In this document: piece by piece, positions 12,482 to 24,489 of the stretch | Layout: the number at the start of each line of letters is the position of its first letter | Numbering within the stretch: position 1 is the stretch's first letter | Source: Zea mays | Lineage: Eukaryota; Streptophyta; Magnoliopsida; Poales; Poaceae | DNA: 64,000 nucleotides | Assembly: GCF_902167145.1 (NCBI RefSeq) | Contig: NC_050097.1 | Coordinates: 224,459,034 to 224,523,033, forward strand | Direction: 5' to 3' | Translations under genes and position numbers: made by a program | The notes under the pieces: model-generated | What the model was told of the DNA's origin: nothing | Databases searched by the model: none | The model's input: only the letters and a program-made list of their open reading frames with translations

Positions 12482-15400
12482 ATGGATGACAATAGAAGAA
12501 GGGCGATGTATGATGGATTCAATAGCGTGACTCTAGGTCACTCAAAGGAATGGGTTAGGGTTGCAAAACAATTCGTGGATCTCGCATTTTCCGGTGGACC
12601 TCGTGTGGTGAAGTGTCCGTGTACCAAGTGTCGGAATTTTAAGTATGTGAGAAAGATCAAAGAACTGGAGCATCACCTTTGCAAGAATGGGTTTATGCCT
12701 AACTATCTTGTGTGGCACTCACATGGAGAAGTAGAGCAGAATATCACAGAGTCAGAAAGAATTGATGATGAGGAGGAGGATCGGATGGATGACTTGGTGG
12801 CTGATATTAGTAGAGAGTATCCAACATTGGCCTCGGAACAAGCTACACTAGAGGAAGTGCAGGAGTTTTATAAGCTTCTTCACGCGTCACAGGAAAAAGT
12901 GCATGACGACACCATTGTGACTGTGTTGCAGGTGGTTACACGTCTTATGGCAAAGAAGGCAAAGTATAACTTCTCGAATAATTGCTATAACGATATAATC
13001 AATCTGATTATTGATCTCATCCCATCGAACCATAAGATGCCAAATGACTTATACCAGTCTAAAAAGATTGTGTCCGGTCTTGGCATGAAGTATAAGAAGA
13101 TTGATGTGTGCAAAGATAATTGCATGTTGTTCTGGAAGGAATATGAAGCGGCCACCTATTGTCAGAAATGCGATAAATCAAGATATGCGGAGGTACTAAA
13201 AGAGGATGGAGCTACTTTTGCTACAAAAGTGGTAGTTAAACAACTTCGATATATGCCCATCACTCTAAGGCTTAAACGTCTGTTTTTAACCCCAGAAACT
13301 GCGAAGCTAATGTTGTGGCATAAGGAAGGAGACCGTGAGAGCCAAGACCCAGACATTATGATGCATCCATCAGATGGCGATGCTTGGAAGGCTCTAGATC
13401 GTTTTGACCCAGAATTTGCAAGATACACTAGGAGTGTTCGTCTAGGCTTGTCCACTGATGGTTTCACTCCTTACGACAAGAGTTCCACTTCATACTCTTG
13501 TTGGCCGGTTTTCATCATGCCCTACAACCCCCCTCCCAACAAATGCATGAAAGAAGGGTTCATATTTCTTGCCCTTATTATTCCAGGGCCTAAACATCCT
13601 AGAAAGAAGATCAATGTATTCATGCAACCGTTGATTGAAGAGTTCAAAGAGCTATGGGTAGGGGTAAAGGCTTATGATGGTCATCAAAAACGTGAATTTA
13701 CCTTACGTGTGGTATATTTGTGGTCAATTCATGATTTGCCTGCATATGGTATTTAGTTTGGCTGGTGTGTCCACGGTCGACTGTGTTGTCCCATATGCAT
13801 GGGGGACACACAAGCATATCGATTGGAGCATGGTAAAAAGGTCTCATTCTTTGATTGTCATCGATGGTTTCTTCCATCCAATCACCCGTTTCAAAATGAT
13901 ACGAAGTCATTTAGAAGAGGCATAAAAGTTAAAGAGGGTCCACCAAAACGTTTAATGGGTGAAGATATCATGATACAATATCGTGCCCTTCAAAGGGCTG
14001 CAGAAGGTCATGAGTTTGAAGGCTATGGTCAAGATCACAAGTGGACTCATATTTCTTTTCTCTGGTAACTTCCGTATGCGAAGGTATTGATTTTACCACA
14101 CAACATAGATTTGATGCACCAAGAGCGCAATGTTGTTGAAAGCATCATAAGTATGTGTCTAAACATTAAGGGTAAAACAAAAGACAACATCAATGCTAGG
14201 AAGGATTCAGCTAATATTTGCGATCGCCCTAGCCTTGAGGTCAAATTAAATTCTAATGGAAAGGAGAGGACACCACGAGCTCCATACCGTCTAAAGTCGG
14301 AAGAGCGAAAAGAAGTATTTCGATGGTTGAAAATGTTGAAGTTTCTAGACCGCTGTGCAGCTAACATAAAACGTACTATTAACCTTGACACTAATAAATT
14401 AAATGGGTTGAAGGCTCATGATTACCATATTTTGATGGAAAGACTTATGCCGGTAATGTTCCGTGGCTATTTGAAGCCTCCTCTATGGAATATGCTTGCT
14501 GAACTTAGTTACATATATAGACATATATGTGCTAAGCAGATCTCAAAGAAATTGATGATTCAATTTGAGAAACAAATTGCGGTACTTGTATGCAAGATGG
14601 AAAAAGTATTTCCGCCTGGATTTATGAATGTGATGCAACATTTGCTAGTGCACTTACCTTATGAAGCATTGGTAGGAGGACCAGTGCAGTTCCGATGGAT
14701 GTTTAGTCAAGAAAGAGAATTGAAAAAACTTAGAGCTACTGTGCGGAACAAAGCAAGGGTTGGGGGGTGTATTGCAGAGGCCTTTGCAGCTAAAGAGATC
14801 ACAATCTTCTCAAGTCAGTATTTATCACACACTAACAACGTGAATGCTCAGTCAACACAGTATCATACTAATGAAGAAGGTCCTTCGACCGACCTTAGTG
14901 TTTTTCTTTGGAAGGGGAAAGGGGTCGGGGCTTCTACTGCACATTATGTTGACATAAGAGAGCGTAATTTCACCATGCTCTACTTGTACACCAACATGAA
15001 GGAACTTGATCCATACTTTGAAATGTTTGATTCCATATATTTAGCTGGTCACAAACCTACACCAAAGGATCTGGATAATCTACATATGAAAGGGATGAAC
15101 GGAGGTCCATGTTTCGTTGAATGGTTCCACGAGCATGTAATTATCTCTTTATAATTTTCCTTTGTGTACTTAGGTTGCACATACGACTTGCTATTTAACT
15201 ATATCTTTTTTCTGCTCTATGTAGTGTAAGAAACTTGACTCTCTAGTCTCGGATGATTTGCGACAGATATCACATGATTAGTTGAAAGCAATAAAATATA
15301 GCCGCTATGATATTAATGGATATCATTTTCGAACTTCAAAATTAGAAACAATTCGCCCGCAGGCAGCCACGACAAACAGTGGAGTAGTAGCAACTGCCTC

Positions 15401-16148
15401 AAATGCAGACGGAGGCACTCATGACTATTATGGTGTTCTTCAAGACATAACTGAGTACACTCTTGGTGGGGCCAAAGAGTTCATGTCTGTGTTATTTTAT
15501 TGTGAATGATTTGATCCTCAACAAACGCGAGAGGATGATTTTGGAATTGTGGAGGTAAAGCATGAATCACAATTTAAAGGCAGCGAGTATAGCAATGTTG
15601 TGCTTGCACATCAAGTAGAACAGGTGTACTATCTAACATATCCTCATGAAAACTTGAAGTCTTGTTGGGTTGTATACAAAATTAATCCTGAAGTCCATCC
15701 GTTACGATATGATTATTATAACACAAATAACGAAGATGATGATTCTGTTAATATTTATCAAGAAGAAGGCGACCAGTCAGAAAATAGAGAATTTACTATA
15801 TCCGAGGATTTAGGGCTCAATGAAGTAGCTAGTATCGCCATAGATTTGATGGCAGAAGAACTAGGTCCTTCTAGGGCAAGGACTCGTAAGTCACAGAGAA
15901 TTCTTGAAAAACAACAAAGACTTGAAACAATTGAGCAGCGCGTTGCTGAAGCAGATTCTGATGCCGATGATTTTAGAAAAGTATATATAATTAATTTCTT
16001 CTATATGCATTCCTATTTCAATCTTAATATGGACTCAATTATGAAATTTGTACAGATGATGAGGGTCATGGACAAGCTCAAAGGGAAGAAGCGCGGAGAC
16101 TGTGGTGACTCCTCGAGATCACGGACGACTAGGGGTTCAGGTGGTGGG
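12482..16148 (+). pseudogene. TNP2-type CACTA transposase (TnpD-like), nonsense-mutated
   Basis: The ATG at 12482 opens a transposase-associated zinc-binding N-terminus (CPCTKCRNF), followed by the conserved TNP2 core (DVCKDNCMLFWKE, CWPVFIMPYNPPPNKCMKEG), a DUF4218-like part (near 14390-14810, MNVMQHLLVHLPYE) and a DUF4216-like part (near 15490-15700). The reading frame is preserved but is cut by TAG at 13754 (after PAYGI) and TAA at 14066. After an intron beginning at the GTAATT near 15136 (acceptor near 15226), further in-frame stops are TAG at 15279 and TGA at 15507. A final small exon appears near 16055. TNP2 proteins cut and join transposon ends in the nucleus. The four stops show this copy is dead. 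S1 is inserted just downstream, so any original 3' tail continues after 24489. Confidence 0.85.
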
Positions 16149-17583
16149 TGAAAGGGAAATAGTCTCAACATTTCCTATAATCGATTTTGGTGTTTGACGA
16201 CCATCACAAACCTTGTGGACTAACTAGTTTGCCCAGTTGATCATTTCACAGGTGCATAAGTTCATCTACAACTATTCTAAATCGACTGTCTGGAATACCG
16301 TAGATTATTCCGGACAGTAGAAGCTTTTTTTGGAAAAACACCTAAGCACGGACTGTCCGGGCCCTTGCGGCGGACCGTCCGCGACACCGTTTTGACTTCG
16401 GCCAGGAACTTAAAATCATGGATAGTCCTACTAAACCACAGACTGTCCGACTATACAGTGCGGACCGTCCGACTATAATTCACGGACCGTCCGCATGTGA
16501 AGACTTGGTTCAGCTCGAAGGTGACAAGTTGATAAAAAGGAATTATAGAGCTGACGCGGACCGTCCTAGACCAAGGGCGGACCGTCCGCATGGTGTCACC
16601 GAGGTAGATAGCCGTTGATCTGTCAGAAGTGTCCGTTGAAGATGTCAGAATCGATCGTTGGAGGGTCGCGAACCATCCGGGCCCTAGCCGCGGACCGTCC
16701 GCCAGTGCAATTTCTGGCAGATGCGCCCCAACGGTTATATGGGTGGTTGAGGGCTATAAAAGCCTCCCCAACCAGCCCATTCACAAGCATTCATTGATCC
16801 ATTTCATACACAAGAGTTGGGTATTCACTCCTATCTACTAGAGCAACACTTCTATACACATCAAAGCCTCACAAGTGCCACAAAAGAGAGATCAAGCAAG
16901 AAAGAGATACTCGTGTGCGTTTAGTGATAGTGCCTTGTGAGAATTATTGAGAGAAAGTGTGTGCTACCTCTTGTGATCATTTGAGCATGGAGTTTTGACT
17001 CCCATTCATTGTAAAGCTAGCAAGAGCCCCTTATCTTTGTGGTTGGCCTTGTGGAGACTTCGGTCTCTTGTTGACAAAGAAGAAGAAGAGCTCGCCGGTC
17101 TTGGTGATCGGTGGAGAGAGAGAAAGGGTTGAAAAAGACACGTCCTTAGTGGACTCCTCAACGAGGATTAGGTTCTCGAGAACCGAACCTCAGTAAAGCA
17201 AATCACCCATGTCTCTTGTGCTTATTGCTTTTGATTTGTTTGTTTTCTTCCTCTCTAAGTTCTCTTGCACTATTCCTTGCTAATATTATTTTGTGTTGCT
17301 TCAAGTTAAATTTTCATTTAGAGAAGCAACACCTTGCAAGAAAGAACTTGCGTTATTCCTCCTTTTACCTAAGCCCTCTTGCTCTATATTCATAAACTTA
17401 TTAGTTGTATTGATTTGCTAATTCCGCATTCTTTGAAAGCAACACTCTTTACAAGCAAGGGACTTAGTTTTACACTTCGATAATTGTGCATCTTGTTCCA
17501 ATTACTAATCAAGGGATCTAGTTTGCGTTTAGAGTTCTAATTTTTCAGGTTTCGCCTATTCACCCCCCTCTAGGTGACTTTCA
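16149..17583 (+). repeat. S1 5' LTR
   Basis: The 1435-bp LTR runs TGAAAGGG...GTGACTTTCA. Its U3 part (16370-16710) holds repeated CGGACCGTCCG palindromes. Confidence 0.9.
16755..16761 (+). promoter_or_regulatory. TATA box in S1 5' LTR
   Basis: TATAAAA sits just after the CGGACCGTCCG-rich U3 segment, and the same context recurs in the 3' LTR (near 23661). It is the likely core promoter of S1. Confidence 0.65.
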
Positions 17584-17585
17584 AT

Positions 17586-17603
17586 TGGTATCAGAGCTAG
17601 GCA
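17586..17603 (+). other. S1 primer-binding site
   Basis: TGGTATCAGAGCTAGGCA begins two bases after the LTR and matches the 3' end of plant initiator methionine tRNA in complement, as in most plant Copia elements. Confidence 0.8.
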
Positions 17604-17632
17604 CTTCATATTGAGTATAACCACTCGAAGTG

Positions 17633-19513
17633 ATGGCTCGAAGAAGATCCCAAAAGAACAAGAAGACACCTCCGAAGGAAAACAATGAGGTAACTCTTGA
17701 GATATTACTTTCCGATTGTTCTAATTATGCTTCATGGTCTACTAGAGTAGTAAATGCTTTTAGAACCATAGACTCACGATTGGAACAAATTTTAGATAAG
17801 AGTATTATACCTTCTAATTATGATAAGAAAAATGCTTCCGAGGAAGATCAAAGATGTATACGCTTAAACTACCTTGCTTTTGACATCCTAGGTAATTCTC
17901 TTAGCAAAGAAGATTATTATGCCTTCATAATTAGATATGATGAACATATTCATGATGCGCATGATATTTGGACTAGAATTAAAAGTAAATTTAAAGAGTC
18001 CAAACATATTAGTTCATATGACACTTCTACTTCCTTTAGTCCTTGTGAAACTAACCCTTTGAAGGAAAAAGAAGAAAATGAACGTTGGAAACCAAACGAT
18101 GAATCCACGTCTCCAAAAGGTTTGTCTTCCCATTCCAATTCCCACACATGTTGTGTTGCTAATGAAAATAATAGTAGAAGCACAAATGAGGATGAGCAGG
18201 ATGAAAGAAGCTTTACACAACTCTACGCTCATCTAAACCAAGAAGATAAGGCGATCATGCTCAAACTTCTAAAAAGAGCGAGAGAGCAAAGCGAAGCTCT
18301 TCACATGCTAGAAGATATTCTCTCCATAAAAATGCAATGCTTTGAAGAGTTGACTAAAGAACATAAGGAGCTAAAGTGCTCTCATGTTGATTTAGTCCAA
18401 ATGTATGAATCTATTTCAATTGAGCAAGATAACTCCTTATTTTGTGTCGCTCAATTAGTAAATAGGAATGCCTTGCTTAAGGACCAAGTAGAAAGGCTAA
18501 AAATTGAAAATCTAGCCTTTCAAGAAAAACATGATATGCTTCTATGCTCTCATAAAAATCTTATGGATGATCATATCATGTTAAACATAGCTCATGAGGT
18601 TGTGATAGAAAACTTAAAATGCCAACAACCTCACTCTTGCACATGTATTCAAATTGAAACTATATTACCATATGCTAATGCTTGTTGCTCGTCAACAAGT
18701 AATTCCTCCTATGAGCTAGAATTTCTAGGAACAAAAGATAACACATGTCAAAAGCTCAAGGAAGAAAATGAGAGGCTAAGAACGAGCTTGACACAACTAA
18801 AAGGGAAGTGCACTACCCAACCTTTTCAAGATAACCGTGATTACATGGTGAAAAAGCTTGAGACGGGAACAACCGTGGCATGCACAAAATCCCTTGAAGA
18901 AAAAGACAAGGACTTGAGGATTGTCAAGAGGAAGGAATAAAAGAAGAAAATCAATACCTCTGCCAAAAGCCTCAATCATGCCTCCATGCAAGGTAACATC
19001 AAAGGTAATGATCAAGCCACACTTCACACTAAGAAAAGTAAGAAGTGTAGTGAATGCTTTGAAAAGGGACACTTGATTAGGTCATGTCCCTATATTAAAA
19101 ATGGTTTGATTATTAACAAGGATGATAAACTTTGTTTTAAATGCTCAAAGAAGGGACACTTAGTTAATTCTTGTCCCCATTTGAAACAAAAAGGCATAGT
19201 TTTAGAAAAGAAAATATTTACTAACCATGTAGCGAGCAAGAAACGAGGAAAGAAGAAATATTCAAGGCATGAAGATCGCCTTTGTTACATATGCCGAAAG
19301 AAAGGACATCAATGTAAGGATTGTCCTATTGGTAACTATCTCGCTCCTAGCTTGTCAATTAATTCATATGAAACTAGGCAACCCAAAGCTGCAACTTGTG
19401 CTAGAAAGGTAATGAGTTTACCAAGTGCTAGGACAAAGCACATTTGGGTTCTTAGATCTTTGACGACTAACCTTGATGGACCCATCAAGAGATGGGGACC
19501 AAAATATGCATGA
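17633..19513 (+). pseudogene. S1 Gag (UBN2-type with three zinc knuckles), one nonsense codon
   Basis: From ATG 17633 the frame encodes a Copia-type Gag. A basic N-terminus is followed by a capsid-like part (SNYASWSTRVVNAF) and a long coiled-coil stretch (about 18200-18900). TAA at 18938 interrupts it, and the same frame then reopens into three consecutive CX2CX4HX4C knuckles: CSECFEKGHLIRSC, CFKCSKKGHLVNSC and CYICRKKGHQCKDC. These would bind element RNA in the particle. The frame stops at 19513 just after a segment (HIWVLRSLTTN) that in complete Sireviruses precedes the protease. Because only a single stop breaks it, decay is recent or the truncated Gag is still made. I infer loss of function without certainty. 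Confidence 0.8.
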
Positions 19514-22500
19514 CAAGCTTTGCAGGGGAATGAGATGATATGAAGCTTTGGATGTGCTTGAGAGGATCAATTCAATTCATATTAACTCAAGCTATCAATC
19601 TTACAATGATCTATATCTCTAAGATTGACCCAAAGTTATTTTGAGTTATTATATCTACTCATATCATCTCGAGCAGGACATTGAAGTTGTAGGAATTAAA
19701 GGATTATCCTATGTGGAAAAACCAAAGCCTACAACATGGAGGAAAGCCAAAAGATGGTAACACTTATATCTTTAAGTGCAAGTATCTTCAATTATCATTT
19801 CTCTTGTGTCTTGTGTAGTCACATAGAAAAAGGAAGCACTTAAAAATATTATCAAATTATGTCACCATTCTTTGGAGAAAGTTCCTCTCATATGGTAGAT
19901 TGAATTTTCATCATTTCAATATTATGGCAATCTACATGCTTTAAATTATTGTAAGTACTATATGTCATGTTTTACCCTAATCATCCCATTTTTGCCATCG
20001 TCTAGACATAGAGACGTATTCCAAGTTCTTAAAAGAATAAGGTGTCATATAAGGAATTCAAATCCTTAGAACAGTTATAAAGGGAATATCTCTTTATGAC
20101 TAGAATCATGAGACTAATGCTTTTGTCTAAGTAACCTAAGTAGTCTCACATATAGAGAATAAGTTTCTCTATGGAAATGTGTAATCTAACATAAAAAGAA
20201 AAATCAATCCAATGATTTACGTTGTATTCCTTCTTGCTTAAATTGGATATGATTCTTCTACATTCATCGGTCTCCATGTTATGAATTAGATTTGTTCCCA
20301 TAATCTTAAATTGACTATGCTTGTTTTACGAGTTAAAATTGAGCATAACATCATCTATGGGATAATCTAGTTCATATTATAAAGTTTCCATGCTTTAGTA
20401 ATCTACTTTTCATTCCTTCTCAAAATGATTACAAAAAGGGAAACTAGTGCTTGTGTTACTAATGACATATCTCTTGAGCATACTTATGAAAATACTGAAG
20501 AGAGTGAGTGCATGTTCAATTATTAAAAGACACAAGCCTCAAGGGTTGCTCTTCACCTAAAAGAAGAAAGGTAAAAGCAAAGGTATGGGAACTCATCTTC
20601 TTAATCAACAATAGTTCCCATCAAATTGATATTTGTTCTATATTATCATATTCCACCTATGAAAAGAATAGATTCCTTACTGGACTAAAATCAGCTAGAA
20701 GTGCATTCAATTCTGTTTTCATAAATGCATTAGTCCATTAGAATCTAATTCATGCCTTTGCTATACCTGTTCTCATATTGATATGCTTCTAAGTTATGTT
20801 AATAAATTCAATATGAAGAAGTAAAATTCCTATGATTCATTAGAAATGTTAAAAGGTGCATATTCCCCTTTTCTAATGATGTGCACTAATATTAAGGATT
20901 TTACTTCATGTCTGTGTGACTTGTGGATGATGAATTATTTATATCTCTTATCTAAAGAAATCATCATTTATCTCCCTTGTGCTGCTAATATCCCTTTTTG
21001 AGTATTTTTATAAGCTTGAAAAGAAAAGGGGACAACTACAAAGGGAGGACACTCAAATGAAAAAAAGACATCAAGAACAATAACACCTACTTAGACAGTA
21101 AGATCTTCAAATGGTCAATGGTGTGGTTGTAAGTATTCTAAACCTTTTGATTTTTGAAGAATACCAGGCATAAGTTGATTATTGGAAATACTACATGCCT
21201 TGATCAAGATGTTCATAGAATTCCCCTATTTTTCGTTAAAAGAGATGAGCATTCAAATTCTTGAGGCATACCTTTAGGGGGAGCTCCATTTCTATATCTT
21301 GATCATATTGAGACTAACATTTTGTCTTAGTAATCTCATAAAGTCTCAAGTATGAGAATAAGTTTCTCATGAAGTATGCTGCTTCAATTCAATCCAATTT
21401 GGTAAAGTAATATCACTTTTATCAAGGATTGTAGCTTTTATTGTTAAAGTAGCGTATTTACTGGATTCTCCTATTTTAAGCTTATTTGATATCCTTATGT
21501 TGTTCGTTTGATCGCATCTATTATTTGTTTGATCATTGAATAACTTCAATTGACACTTATGTCGCTTAGTGCCTCATATACTATCAATGAATGTCTCTCT
21601 TGACATGCACTAAGTTAAAAGGAGAATTCAGGATAAATTTATGCAATTTGTGATATACTTGATATATGATAGCTATAACTTAGAAAAGGATCACTAGTTG
21701 TAGAACTCTCTCTTGTGCAAAATATTTCCATACATTGTCTTGAATATAGGTTTTAAGTAACCAAGACTAAGGACAAAATACAATGAAGAGAGCATCTCTA
21801 TGTGAAGGTACAAAAGGGTAAACTACTTCCTATCATTTACACATGTACCTAGATTTCCTTCTTATACGTATATTGCATATCTTTAAATTACAAGAGGAAG
21901 AAAAAGCATGTCTATGCATTATCTCTGCTTCATACCTAGTTTAAGCTCTCAAAAATTTCATTCCTGCATTAATGCATTTTTGTTAAAACTAGGTGAAGTA
22001 ATTTAATTGTCAAAGAGCTTAAAGCTTAACCTTGTAACGAGGATAAGCTACCTTTGTTCCAAAGGTGGAGGTTCCTTAAAGTCTCTTTGAAATCTCAAGG
22101 GTAAATGCATCAAATATCTATAACATGCTTTCATAAGTGCATATTCTATCGTGAGCATCACACTTATATTATGACACAATGCACTTCACATTGTCTATGA
22201 TATATATATGTTCTCATTAACCTCATTATGTGCATTTGGCATTTAAGGCCCAAATATGTATTACTCTCAATGCACATATTTAGGGGGAGCAATCTATATT
22301 ATATAGAACAATGATAGAGCTCAATTGACATATCCTTTGATCATATCTCTTTCATTTGGTACACATACAAGGCTAAGACTAATGTGCTTCCACTCAACTC
22401 CATCGGTATTATTTACCCTTTGTCGGTATTCCACCATCTTTCCAATTGGTATAATCTTTCACTTATATTTCTTTTATCAATGGGGGAGAAAAGATAAAAA

Positions 22501-23046
22501 GGGCTCTCAAACATCTCCGTTTTGGCAATTAATGCCAAAGGGGGAGAAATATTAAGCCCAAAGCAAAAGGACCGCACCACCAACTTCAAAAACTTTCATA
22601 TTTATGTTTGTCTTTTCAATTGGTATGATATTTTCAATTGGTATATTTAAAAGATGGAATTTCAAAACTAGTATCTAAGTATAAGTTCCAATTGAAACCC
22701 TCTTGAAGACTAAGAGGAGAATTTTATTCAGAGGGAGTTTTGTTTAGTCAAAGCAAAAGCATTTGAAACAGGGGAGAAATTTCAAAACTTGAAAATGCTT
22801 CTTACAATCTTATTCATATACCTTTGACTATTTGCAAAAGTCTTTGAAAAGAATTTCCAAAAGAAATTTGCAAAAACAAAACAAGTGGTCCAAAATGTTA
22901 AATATATCAAATCAAACTTATATGCTTAGAAATGCTTTCATTTCAAAACAACTTATGCACATCTGTCAAAATGCAAACTAGTTACATTTCTACACTTTGT
23001 ATTTGCTTTGGTTTGTGTTGGCATCAATCACCAAAAAGGGGGAGAT
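19514..23046 (+). other. S1 internal non-coding region with multiple polypurine tracts
   Basis: These 3.5 kb of AT-rich DNA contain only short frames; I find no DSG protease, DDE integrase, YVDD polymerase or RNase H motif. Purine tracts of the form (A)GGGGGAG occur near 21273, 22265, 22483, 22540 and 23036. The last one directly precedes the 3' LTR and is the functional polypurine tract. The region probably represents the former 3' untranslated/env-like zone after deletion of pol. Confidence 0.7.
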
Positions 23047-24489
23047 TGAAAGGGAAATAGTCTCAACATTTCCTATAATCAATTTGGTGTTTGACAACCA
23101 TCACAAACCTTGTGGACTAACTAGTTTGCCCAGTTGATCATTTCATAGGTGCATAAGTTCATCTACAACTTTTCTAAATCGACTGTCTGGAATACCGTAG
23201 ATTATTCTGGACAGGAGAAGCTTTTTTGGAAAAACACCTAAACACGAACCGTCCGGGCCCTTGCGGCAGACCGTCCGCGACACCGTTTCGACTTCGGCCA
23301 GGAACTGAAAATCGTGGATAGTCCGACTAAACCGCGGACTGTCCGACTATACAGTGCGGACCGTCCAGCTATAATTCATGGACCATCTGCATGTGAAGAC
23401 CTGGTTCAGCCCGAAGGTGACAAGTTGAGCAAAAGGAATTATAGAGCTGGCGAGGACTGTCCGGGACCAAGGGCGGACCGTCCGCATGGTGTCACCGAGG
23501 CAGATAGCCGTTGATCTAGCCGTTGATCTATCAGAAGTATCCGTTGAAGATGTTAGAATCGTCCGTTGAAGGGTTGCGGACCGTCCGGGCCCTAGCCGCG
23601 GACCGTCCGCCAGTGCAATTTCTGGCAGATGCGCCCAACGGCTATATGGGTGGTTGAGGGCTATAAAAGCCACCCCAACCAGCCCATCCACAAGCATTCA
23701 TTGATCCATTTTATACACAAGAGTTGGGTATTCACTCCTATCTACTAGAGCAACACTTCTATACACATCAAAGCCTCACAAGTGCCACAAAAGATAGATC
23801 AAGCAAGAAAGAGATACTCGTGTGCGTTTAGTGATAGTGCCTTGTGAGAATTATTGAGAGAAAGTGTGTGCTACCTCTTGTGATCATTTGAGCGTGGAGT
23901 TTTGACTCCCATTCATTGTAAAGCTAGCAAGAGCCCCTTATCTTTGTGGTTAGCCTTGCGGAGACTTCGGTCTCTTGTTGACAAAGAAGAAGAAGAGCTC
24001 GCTGGTCTTAGTGATCGGTGGAGAAAGGGAAAGGGTTGAAAAAGACCCGTCCTTAGTGGACTCCTCAACGGGGATTAGGTTCTCGAGAACCGAACCTCGG
24101 TAAAACAAATCACCCGTGTCTCTTGTGCTTATTGCTTTTGATTTGTTTGTTTTCTTCCTCTCTAAGTTCTCTTGCACTATTCCTTGCTAATTTTATTTTG
24201 TGTTGCTTCAAGTTAAATTCTCATTTAGAGAAGCAACACCTTGCAAGAAAGAACTTGTGTTATTCCTCCTTTTACCTAAGCCCTCTTGCTCTATATTCAT
24301 AAACTTATTAGTTGTATTGATTTGCTAATTCCGCATTCTTTGAAAGCAACACTCTTTATAAGCAAGGGACTTAGTTTTACACTCCGATAATTGTGCATCT
24401 TGTTCCAATTACTAATCAAGGGATCTAGTTTGTGTTTAGAGTTCTAATTTTTCAGGTTTCGCCTATTCACCCCCTCTAAGCGACTTTCA
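23047..24489 (+). repeat. S1 3' LTR
   Basis: The 1443-bp LTR begins TGAAAGGGAAATAG after AAAAAGGGGGAGAT and ends GCGACTTTCA. It matches the 5' LTR throughout, with scattered substitutions and small indels. Confidence 0.9.

Larger units (their letters stand above)
16149..24489 (+). mobile_element. Sirevirus-like Copia retrotransposon S1, lacking pol
   Basis: Two LTRs of about 1.44 kb begin TGAAAG and end CTTTCA. The flanking pentamers are GTGGG (16144-16148) and GCGGG (24490-24494), a target duplication with one change. After the 5' LTR is an initiator-Met-type primer site, TGGTATCAGAGC. Gag with three zinc knuckles is present, but integrase, reverse transcriptase and RNase H are absent from the 3.5 kb that follows. 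Repeated GGGGGAG tracts before the 3' LTR are a Sirevirus hallmark. It inserted into the CACTA transposon and therefore postdates it. Any movement would have needed enzymes from an autonomous relative. Confidence 0.9.

Noticed and set aside
13162..13467. Minus-strand frame within the transposase gene
   Set aside because: Shadow of the well-supported TNP2 reading frame on the plus strand.
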